A DNA stretch of 47,132 nt from Selenomonadaceae bacterium UBA2897 (GTDB lineage Bacteria; Bacillota; Negativicutes; Selenomonadales; Selenomonadaceae). Location of the stretch: assembly GCA_002350105.1 (NCBI GenBank), contig DEDT01000024.1, positions 1-47,132 of the forward strand, in the 5' to 3' direction. Positions 17,526 through 23,221 of the stretch are shown here, one piece after another. Each line of letters starts with the position of its first letter. Positions within the stretch are counted from its first letter, which is position 1. Both the position numbers and the translations under genes were made by a program. Below the pieces are notes generated by a model that was not told the origin of the DNA, made no database searches, and worked only from the letters and a program-made list of their open reading frames with translations.

Positions 17526-18704
17526 TTAATGATGGAAGAGACGGATGTGAGTCATGGCCATCGTCATGCCGTATTTGTCGGCCGTCTCGATAACATTGTC
17601 ATCACGGATGGAGCCGCCGGTCTGGGCGACGTATTTCACGCCGCTCTTCTTCGCGCGCTCGATGTTGTCGCCGAAGGGGAAGAAGGCGTCGGAGCCGAGG
17701 CAGACGTCATGCTCGGCTTTCGCGAGCCAGGCGCGTTTCTCCTCGCGCGTGAAGACGGGCGGTTTCTCGGTGAAGACGCGTTTCCAGTCGTCCGTCTCCA
17801 GCAGGTCTTCCCATTCGTCGCCGATATAGACGTCGATGGCGTTGTCGCGATCCGGGCGGCGCACGTCAGCCTTGAAGGGGAGGTTCAGCACCTGCGGCGC
17901 CTGGCGCAGGAACCAATGGTCGGCCTTGCCGCCAGCGAGACGCGTGCAGTGGACGCGGGATTGCTGGCCGGCGCCGATGCCGATGGCCTGGCCGTCATAG
18001 GTGTAGCAGACGGAGTTGGACTGTGTGTATTTCAGCGTGATGAGTGCGATGAGCAGGTCGCGTTTCGCCGCCTCAGGGAAGTCTTTGGCCTGGGTCGGGA
18101 TGTCCGTGAGGCAATCTTCAGTGATGGTCACGTCGTTGCGTTTCTGGGAGAAGGTCACGCCGAAGACCTGTTTCGTCTCGATAGGCGCCGGCTCATAGGC
18201 GGGATCCATCTGGATAATCAGGTAGTTGCCCTTGCGTTTCGTCTTGAGGATGGCGAGAGCTTCTGCGGAGTAGGAGGGGGCAATGACGCCATCGGAGACC
18301 TCGTGCTTGAGGAATTCCGCCGTCTGTACGTCGCACTCGTCGGAGAGGGCCGTGAAGTCGCCGTAGGAGCTCATGCGGTCGGCGCCGCGCGCGCGGATGT
18401 AGGCGCAGGCCATGGGGGAGTAGTCCTTGTCCTCGACGAAGTACATCTTCTTCAGCGTGTCGGAGAGCGGCAGGCCGACGGCCGCGCCAGCCGGGCTCAC
18501 ATGCTTGAAGGAGGCAGCGGCGGGCAGTCCCGTGGCCGCGCGCAGCTCGCGCACGAGCTGCCAGCTGTTCATGGCGTCGAGCAGGTTGATATAGCCCGGC
18601 TTGCCGTTTAGCACCGTGAAGGGCAGTTCCTGACCCTCCGTCATAAAGACCTTAGCTGGTTTCTGGTTCGGGTTACAGCCGTATTTGAGTTCCAGTTCGT
18701 TCAT
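17526..18704 (-). CDS. purH: AICAR transformylase (stand-alone PurH domain)
   Basis: A 392-residue phosphoribosylaminoimidazole-carboxamide formyltransferase, the formyl-THF-dependent step of purine synthesis. The catalytic SFKHVSPAGAA motif is present, with GIGAGQQSRVHC and the C-terminal SDAFFPFGDNIERA ... VAQTGGSIRDD. The IMP cyclohydrolase domain of classical bifunctional PurH is missing, so another enzyme must close the ring. ATG 18704 has AAGGAG; the upstream in-frame codons lack one. Expression is almost certainly controlled by the ZTP riboswitch in its 5' leader. Confidence 0.92.
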   Translation of the reverse strand: MNELELKYGCNPNQKPAKVFMTEGQELPFTVLNGKPGYINLLDAMNSWQLVRELRAATGLPAAASFKHVSPAGAAVGLPLSDTLKKMYFVEDKDYSPMACAYIRARGADRMSSYGDFTALSDECDVQTAEFLKHEVSDGVIAPSYSAEALAILKTKRKGNYLIIQMDPAYEPAPIETKQVFGVTFSQKRNDVTITEDCLTDIPTQAKDFPEAAKRDLLIALITLKYTQSNSVCYTYDGQAIGIGAGQQSRVHCTRLAGGKADHWFLRQAPQVLNLPFKADVRRPDRDNAIDVYIGDEWEDLLETDDWKRVFTEKPPVFTREEKRAWLAKAEHDVCLGSDAFFPFGDNIERAKKSGVKYVAQTGGSIRDDNVIETADKYGMTMAMTHIRLFHH

Positions 18705-18774
18705 TTCTTTGCTCCTTTTCCTCGGTGGGGAAACGCTGCGCATGCTGCGGTAACGGCATCCATCGCATTTCCCG

Positions 18775-18910
18775 TAACAAAAAAGCCGACACGTATCCAG
18801 GCATTGCCCAGACGGTCGGCCTAGGGACGCGCGCGCTTATCTGCGCATCCCCCTACTTCCCTGTGCTCCCTGTGGTACTCCACTTCCGTCAGTTGCACAG
18901 CATAAGGATA
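18775..18910 (-). promoter_or_regulatory. ZTP (pfl) riboswitch with terminator
   Basis: Read on the minus strand, the leader contains a P1 stem (CTGTGC/GCACAG), the conserved ACTGACGG, a P2 stem GTGG/CCAC followed by AGGGAGC, and, after a GC-rich linker, CCGTCTGGGC. The last element is the pfl signature, with the pseudoknot ACGG-CCGT. The CCGTC segment lies inside the 5' arm of a terminator (GCCGAC...GTCGGC then TTTTTT). ZTP binding would therefore favour read-through into purH. The class normally controls folate and purine genes, which fits. Confidence 0.87.
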
Positions 18911-18927
18911 TTCCTTTGTTTATCTCA

Positions 18928-18956
18928 AATCTAACATGCCCTCGTACGATTGTCAA
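18928..18956 (-). promoter_or_regulatory. Promoter of the ZTP riboswitch-purH transcript
   Basis: On the minus strand TTGACA (18956-18951) and TAGATT (18933-18928) are spaced by 17 bp; transcription would start near 18921, just before the aptamer. Confidence 0.75.
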
Positions 18957-18966
18957 GGGCAGATTT

Positions 18967-18982
18967 TGTTGCACGTGAAACA
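18967..18982 (-). other. parS-like site 2 (between bioB and purH)
   Basis: TGTTGCACGTGAAACA, the reverse complement of the variant TGTTTCACGTGCAACA. It abuts the bioB stop codon. Confidence 0.85.
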
Positions 18983-20002
18983 TCAGCGGGCACCGCAGGT
19001 GCCGGTGGCGGCGCGGCAGTCTTCGTCCTGATTCGTGAGGCCGAGATCGTGGAGCATCTGCATGTCCTCTTTGATCGTCGTGCCGGAGGTCGTGAGCATG
19101 TTGCCGGTGATGGAGGCGGAGGCACCGGTGAGGAAGGCCGTGGCGCCGTTCTCGGGCAGGAGTTTCCGCCCGGCGGCCAGGCGGATATTGGCCGTCGGAT
19201 TGATGAAGCGGAAGAGCGCGATGGTGCGCAGAATATCGTCAGCTGAGAGCTGGGGGCGGTGCTCCAGCGGCGTGCCGGGGATGGGCATGAGCGCGTTGAT
19301 GGGAATGGACTCGATGCCAAGGCGCTGCAGGTCGAGGGCCATGTCGATGCGGTCCTGCCAGGTCTCGCCCATGCCGATGATGCCGCCGGAGCAGACGCAG
19401 AACCCTTCTTCCTGCGCCATGCGGATGGTGCGGATGCGGTCGTCGTAGGTATGTGTCGTGCAGATCTGCGGGAAGAAGCGGCGACTCGTCTCGATGTTAT
19501 GATGGTAGCTCGTGACACCAGCCTCATGCAGGCGGTGCAGCTGCTCCCGCGTGAGCAGGCCGTGGGAGGCGCAGAGGCCGATGGAGAGCGTGCGGTGCAT
19601 CTCCTCATAGGTCGCGATGGCCCGGTCAAAATCCTTTCCCGTGAGCGCCCGCCCTGAGGTCACGATGGCGAAGCGATTGGCACCGGCCTCCTGATTGGCG
19701 CGGGCATTGCGGATGATTTCCTCTTTCGGCAGGAAGGGATACTCCTCGATGCCCGTATGGTGGCAGGCGGCCTGGGCGCAGTATTTGCAGTTCTCCCCAC
19801 AGCGGCCGCTGCGTCCATTGATGATCGTGCAGAAATCAATATGCTTGCCGCAGAAATGGCGCTGCAGGCGCCCTGCGTACGACTGAAGCAAAGGCAGGGG
19901 CGTATCGAGCAGGAACGAGAGATCATCCTCTGCTCGCAGTCTGCGACCTGCGAGGATGGACTGCGTCAGCTCTTCGAGTTGTTTTTCTGTATAGGTACTC
20001 AT
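18983..20002 (-). CDS. bioB: Biotin synthase
   Basis: A radical-SAM enzyme of 339 residues that inserts sulfur into dethiobiotin. The radical-SAM cluster cysteines are C68, C72 and C75 (RCGENCKYC). The family segment YHHNIETSRRFFPQICTTHTYDDR and the NALMPIPGTPLE stretch follow. AAAGGAGT precedes ATG 20002. No other biotin synthesis genes are nearby. The promoter is overlapped by a BirA-like operator, so it should be repressed when biotin is plentiful. Confidence 0.95.
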   Translation of the reverse strand: MSTYTEKQLEELTQSILAGRRLRAEDDLSFLLDTPLPLLQSYAGRLQRHFCGKHIDFCTIINGRSGRCGENCKYCAQAACHHTGIEEYPFLPKEEIIRNARANQEAGANRFAIVTSGRALTGKDFDRAIATYEEMHRTLSIGLCASHGLLTREQLHRLHEAGVTSYHHNIETSRRFFPQICTTHTYDDRIRTIRMAQEEGFCVCSGGIIGMGETWQDRIDMALDLQRLGIESIPINALMPIPGTPLEHRPQLSADDILRTIALFRFINPTANIRLAAGRKLLPENGATAFLTGASASITGNMLTTSGTTIKEDMQMLHDLGLTNQDEDCRAATGTCGAR

Positions 20003-20055
20003 GGTATCGTGACTCCTTTATGATCCAGTAGCTTTTTCTTTCGATGGTTATCCTT

Positions 20056-20109
20056 ACTATAGGGGAGTCTCATTTGTTTGTCAACAATTTATAGAATATG
20101 GGTTAACAA
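20056..20109 (-). promoter_or_regulatory. bioB promoter with BirA-like operator
   Basis: On the minus strand TTGACA (20084-20079), a 17-bp spacer and TATAGT (20061-20056) form a strong promoter. The -35 is covered by TTGTTAACC-N14-TGTTGACAA (20109-20078). This matches the spacing and half-sites of Firmicutes BirA operators with two mismatches in the second half. Confidence 0.75.
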
Positions 20110-20240
20110 AATTATGGGATGGACTCGGGCTGCTGTTAGGCTCATGATGCCGCACGCATAGGTTCCTTTCCTAGATAACTTTGGGATGTTGTTGTATAAT
20201 ATAAGAAAGGGAATTGCACGATCATAAAGGGGGGATCGTC

Positions 20241-20579
20241 ATGCAGTTGCAAAAGATACTCCAGGATTTTACACGGGAGGCCAGCAAGATATATGGCTCA
20301 CATCTAGTGAAGATTGTCCTGTATGGATCTTATGCTCGAGGCGATTTTCAAGATGATTCAGATATCGATTTACTGGTACTTGTTGATGTTGATGAAGCTG
20401 TGATCAAGCAAAAAGATAATCAGATCCTTGATGCTGCGTATGATATAGGCTATGATGCTCATGTGGCCATTCATCCTATTACGCTTAGCGTGTCACACTT
20501 CCGTAAATGGCAGTCTGTACACCCTTTTTATAAGAATATCTGCGCGGATGGTGTGGAGGTCTATGCTCATGCAGGATGA
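20241..20579 (+). CDS. mntA: MNT-type nucleotidyltransferase antitoxin (MntA-like)
   Basis: A 112-residue minimal nucleotidyltransferase with GSYARGDFQDDSDID at 29-43, the G-S-x10-D-x-D catalytic signature. In MNT/HEPN modules this protein neutralises its partner by AMPylating it; this is family knowledge. I start it at ATG 20241, which has a GGGGGG Shine-Dalgarno. A -10 TATAAT is at 20195-20200 without a clear -35. It overlaps the HEPN gene by 11 bp. The codon and base composition are more AT-rich than neighbouring core genes, suggesting acquisition. Confidence 0.85.
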   Translation: MQLQKILQDFTREASKIYGSHLVKIVLYGSYARGDFQDDSDIDLLVLVDVDEAVIKQKDNQILDAAYDIGYDAHVAIHPITLSVSHFRKWQSVHPFYKNICADGVEVYAHAG

Positions 20580-21000
20580 CTATGGCACGAGTGCTGACAT
20601 CGTGCGCATTCGGTTGGCTGCATCACAGGAAAAGCTGGACGAGGCAGTTGATTTGTACGATAAGGCGATACAGAAGCAACGTTCCTTCAATGGTAGCGTG
20701 AGCAGAGCATACTATTCTGTTTTTAAGGCCATATCGGCTATTCACATGGTGAATGGCCGGGCATATAAGCGTCATAAAGACGCGATTGCCAAGTTTAACG
20801 AATATCATGTTCACGGTGGAGATTTTCCTCGGGAGACTGGGAGAAAACTTAGCCATGCTCAGCAGCGTCGTGAGAATAGCGATTATGATGATTTTTATCA
20901 TGCTACACAGGATGAGGCTGCAGAACAAATTGCATTTGCCAGGGAATTTCTTGAGCAGGCAAAATCATATTGTCGTATGCATGGTGTCATGATAGATTGA
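20569..21000 (+). CDS. hepT: HEPN-domain toxin partner (UPF0332-like)
   Basis: A 143-residue helical protein of the HEPN family: SRAYYSVFKAISAIHMV at 45-61 and RRENSDYDDFYHAT at 100-113, as in UPF0332 members. The canonical R-x4-6-H RNase motif of other HEPN toxins is not obvious, so ribonuclease activity is uncertain. The start is taken at ATG 20569, 9 bases after GGAGG (an ATG at 20563 is closer and less likely). It overlaps the nucleotidyltransferase gene, the standard two-gene module. HEPN/MNT pairs act in stress or phage response. Confidence 0.8.
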   Translation: MQDDYGTSADIVRIRLAASQEKLDEAVDLYDKAIQKQRSFNGSVSRAYYSVFKAISAIHMVNGRAYKRHKDAIAKFNEYHVHGGDFPRETGRKLSHAQQRRENSDYDDFYHATQDEAAEQIAFAREFLEQAKSYCRMHGVMID

Positions 21001-21128
21001 TCTGATGTATGCGTGGATGTATCGAAAGTGGCGACAAAATGTGTACGATTTTTCCATGGGGATTTCGTGGGGAGAGGCTGTATTCCTTCCCGCATTTATG
21101 GTATGATAGGGGTACATGGGTAAATGCG

Positions 21129-21146
21129 GGTTTCGCTTGCGAAACC
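21129..21146 (+). promoter_or_regulatory. Short perfect hairpin in the pfkA leader
   Basis: GGTTTCGC and GCGAAACC are separated by only two bases, 35 bp before pfkA. It lies between a -10-like TATGAT (21102-21107) and the GGGGG Shine-Dalgarno. The function is unknown; mRNA stability or translational control is possible. Confidence 0.35.
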
Positions 21147-21181
21147 TTTGAATATGTATTAGCAGCAAGGGGGATTTCAAC

Positions 21182-22147
21182 ATGTCGTTGAAAAGTATTG
21201 CCGTGATGACCAGCGGTGGAGATAGTCCGGGCATGAACGCGGCAGCGCGTGCCGTTGTGCGTACAGCACTGTTCGAAGGGGTCAAGGTCTGGGGCATCAA
21301 TAATGGCTATCATGGCCTGCTGGATGAGGATATGTTCGAGATGCAGTCCAAGGACGTTAGCGACATCATCCAGCGCGGTGGTACCTTCCTCGGCACGGCT
21401 CGCTGCAAACGCTGGGAGACGCCGGAGGGTCGCCAGCTCGGCTATAAGAATCTGAAGGACCGCGGCATCGAAGGCCTCGTCGTCATCGGTGGTGACGGCT
21501 CCCTGCGTGGCGCGTCGCTGCTCTCCAAGGAGACGGGCATGCCGATCGTCGGCCTGCCGGGCACCATCGACAATGATGTCTGGGGTTCTGACTATACGAT
21601 TGGCTGCGATACGGCGGCCAACACGATCATCGACGCCATCAACAAGCTGCGCGATACGGCTTCGGCACATCGCCGCGTCATCGTGCTCGAGGTCATGGGG
21701 CATCGCAGCGGCTGGCTCGCGATGGTCGCGGGCATCTCGGGCGGTGCGGAGTACATCCTCGTCCCGGAGGAGCCGTATGATCTCGACGCCATCTGCGCGG
21801 ACATGTCCGAGGCCTACAAGAAGGGCAAGCGCTACATCATGGTCGTCGTGGCTGAGGGCGCCGGCTCCGGTCAGGAGATCGGCAAATACATCGCCGATAA
21901 GACGAAGCTCGATACGCGTGTCTCCGTGCTCGGCCATATCCAGCGCGGTGGCTCGCCATCGGTCATCGACCGCGTGCGCGCCAGCCAGCTCGGCGAGAAA
22001 GCCGCGCTCGCGATTATCTCCGGCCTGTCCGACATCGTCTTCGGTTTCAGCAAAGGCCGCGTGGTCTCCATCGGCCTGCACGATGCGGTCAACAACAAGA
22101 AACAGCTCGACCCGGAGTACATGCACCTCGCGAAGGTACTGTTCTAA
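21182..22147 (+). CDS. pfkA: ATP-dependent 6-phosphofructokinase
   Basis: A 321-residue glycolytic enzyme making fructose-1,6-bisphosphate. The ATP-binding GGDSPGMN starts at residue 12. GGDGSLRGA, the catalytic PGTIDNDVWGSD, the substrate-binding EVMGHRSGW and GHIQRGGSPS follow. Its length is that of bacterial PfkA, and Gly in GGDGS indicates ATP rather than pyrophosphate use. The Shine-Dalgarno is GGGGG. It is followed by a parS site and a strong terminator and appears monocistronic. Confidence 0.95.
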   Translation: MSLKSIAVMTSGGDSPGMNAAARAVVRTALFEGVKVWGINNGYHGLLDEDMFEMQSKDVSDIIQRGGTFLGTARCKRWETPEGRQLGYKNLKDRGIEGLVVIGGDGSLRGASLLSKETGMPIVGLPGTIDNDVWGSDYTIGCDTAANTIIDAINKLRDTASAHRRVIVLEVMGHRSGWLAMVAGISGGAEYILVPEEPYDLDAICADMSEAYKKGKRYIMVVVAEGAGSGQEIGKYIADKTKLDTRVSVLGHIQRGGSPSVIDRVRASQLGEKAALAIISGLSDIVFGFSKGRVVSIGLHDAVNNKKQLDPEYMHLAKVLF

Positions 22148-22154
22148 GCCACAT

Positions 22155-22170
22155 TGTTTCACGTGCAACA
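22155..22170 (+). other. parS-like site 3 (after pfkA)
   Basis: TGTTTCACGTGCAACA, 8 bp downstream of the pfkA stop and just before its terminator. Confidence 0.87.
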
Positions 22171-22175
22171 CAGAG

Positions 22176-22220
22176 GGGCTGATGCATGAGTGAATTATCA
22201 CTTATGCATCAGCCCTTTTT
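22176..22220 (+). terminator. pfkA terminator
   Basis: A near-perfect 17-bp stem (GGGCTGATGCAT... with ...ATGCATCAGCCC) followed by TTTTT. Confidence 0.88.
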
Positions 22221-22282
22221 GCGCCTTGGAATAATTATAAGTCATTTTTGATGTCAGCAAAGGCACCAAGTCATATTAGGCA

Positions 22283-22311
22283 TTGCTGTTGTCATACATT
22301 AGTTATATAAT
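22283..22311 (+). promoter_or_regulatory. Promoter of the RelB/YoeB operon
   Basis: TTGCTG at 22283-22288, a 17-bp spacer and a perfect TATAAT at 22306-22311 lie about 20 bp before the antitoxin start. Confidence 0.7.
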
Positions 22312-22331
22312 ATAGGAAAGGAGTGATTCGT

Positions 22332-22595
22332 ATGGCACAAGCTGTTTTAAGTGTACGCCTGGACCGCGATGACAAAAACCAGTTTGATGAATTCTGCCGC
22401 GCCGCCGGCATGAACGCCTCTGTGGCCGTCAACATGTTCGTAAAAGCCGTGCTCAAAAATCAGCGTATCCCCTTCGCCATTACCGGTGATCCCTTTTACT
22501 CGCCCGCCAATATGCGCCATCTGCGTCATGCTGTTGAGCAGGCCGAGCAGGGGCAGCTCGAAAAACATGAGTTAATCGAGGTAGATGACGCATGA
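22332..22595 (+). CDS. relB: RelB/DinJ-family antitoxin
   Basis: An 87-residue antitoxin. The N-terminal ribbon-helix-helix reads VLSVRLDRDDKNQFDEFCRA then NASVAVNMFVKAVLKNQRIPF, as in RelB/DinJ proteins. The C-terminal tail is acidic and would wrap the toxin. AGGAG is upstream of ATG 22332 (an earlier in-frame ATG exists at 22323... without proper spacing). It overlaps the toxin gene by four bases (ATGA). The protein probably represses its own promoter with the toxin. Confidence 0.88.
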   Translation: MAQAVLSVRLDRDDKNQFDEFCRAAGMNASVAVNMFVKAVLKNQRIPFAITGDPFYSPANMRHLRHAVEQAEQGQLEKHELIEVDDA

Positions 22596-22849
22596 ATTTG
22601 CAATGGACGCCAGATGGCTGGGCGGACTATGTCTATTGGCAGACGGAAGACCGAAAAACGCTACGTCGTATCAATAAATTGATTCAGGATATCTTGCGAG
22701 ACCCTTACCACGGCATTGGCAAACCGGAGCCATTGCGCTACGATCTCTCTGACTATTGGAGCCGCCGCATCAATGAAACCGACCGCATCGTCTATAAAAT
22801 CAGCGACGATATACTGATCATCGTAAAATGTCGTACCCATTACGAATAG
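22592..22849 (+). CDS. yoeB: YoeB-family mRNA interferase toxin
   Basis: An 85-residue ribosome-dependent endoribonuclease of the Txe/YoeB family. It starts MNLQWTPDGWADYVYWQTED and has GIGKPEPLRYDLSDYWSRRI. All catalytic positions known from E. coli YoeB are present: E46, R65, H83 and Y84, followed by a single extra Glu. It thus looks active. YoeB usually pairs with YefM; here the partner is a RelB/DinJ-type protein, a mix seen elsewhere. A stub of a Fic-family gene follows at once. Confidence 0.9.
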   Translation: MNLQWTPDGWADYVYWQTEDRKTLRRINKLIQDILRDPYHGIGKPEPLRYDLSDYWSRRINETDRIVYKISDDILIIVKCRTHYE

Positions 22850-22858
22850 GAGGACAAC

Positions 22859-23020
22859 TTGCTGGCGATGGAGCGCAGCCCCGTGCGCGACATGGAAATC
22901 AAGCTGCTCCTGCAGGCGGCCCTGACCGACAAGGTTGGCGACCGCGCCGTCTACATGAAAGGCATCGACGCATCCTATCGCTATGAGGGCTACAGTACAT
23001 TCAAAACGGAGGATATGTAG
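22859..23020 (+). pseudogene. C-terminal remnant of a Fic-family protein
   Basis: Fifty-three codons in frame (LLAMERSPVRDMEIKLLLQ ... AVYMKGIDASYRYEGY) match the extreme C-terminus of Firmicutes Fic/DOC-like proteins, typically ending in a KGIDxSYxYEGY motif. The Fic catalytic HPFxxGNGR region is absent. A GGAGG lies immediately before the TTG at 22859, so a short peptide could still be made. The 5' part was probably lost when the RelB/YoeB pair was inserted, or both came in one event. Confidence 0.65.
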
Positions 23021-23087
23021 GCAGGATTCGCCTGCGCTAGGAGCAATGCCATGGCGCGGCTTAGATACAGATTACAACAGGGCATCT

Positions 23088-23103
23088 TGTTTCACGTGCA
23101 ACA
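23088..23103 (+). other. parS-like site 4
   Basis: TGTTTCACGTGCAACA in the spacer between the Fic remnant and metH. Confidence 0.87.
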
Positions 23104-23142
23104 TTTCCCGCTGGATGCGATTTATCGTATTCCTGTACACGC

Positions 23143-23188
23143 AACATCCCCCGCTGGACGCGTTGGCGTCGGGCGGGGGATGTTTTAT
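23143..23188 (+). terminator. Terminator in the Fic remnant/metH spacer
   Basis: A perfect 12-bp stem AACATCCCCCGC/GCGGGGGATGTT followed on the plus strand by TTTATTC. It would end transcripts from the toxin-antitoxin side. Confidence 0.75.
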
Positions 23189-23196
23189 TCTATAGA

Positions 23197-23212
23197 TGTT
23201 TCATGTGCAACA
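23197..23212 (+). other. parS-like site 5 (degenerate)
   Basis: TGTTTCATGTGCAACA differs from the local variant by one base (CATGTG in place of CACGTG). It lies 109 bp from site 4, immediately before the metH stop. Confidence 0.6.
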
Positions 23213-23221
23213 ATATTGGGA

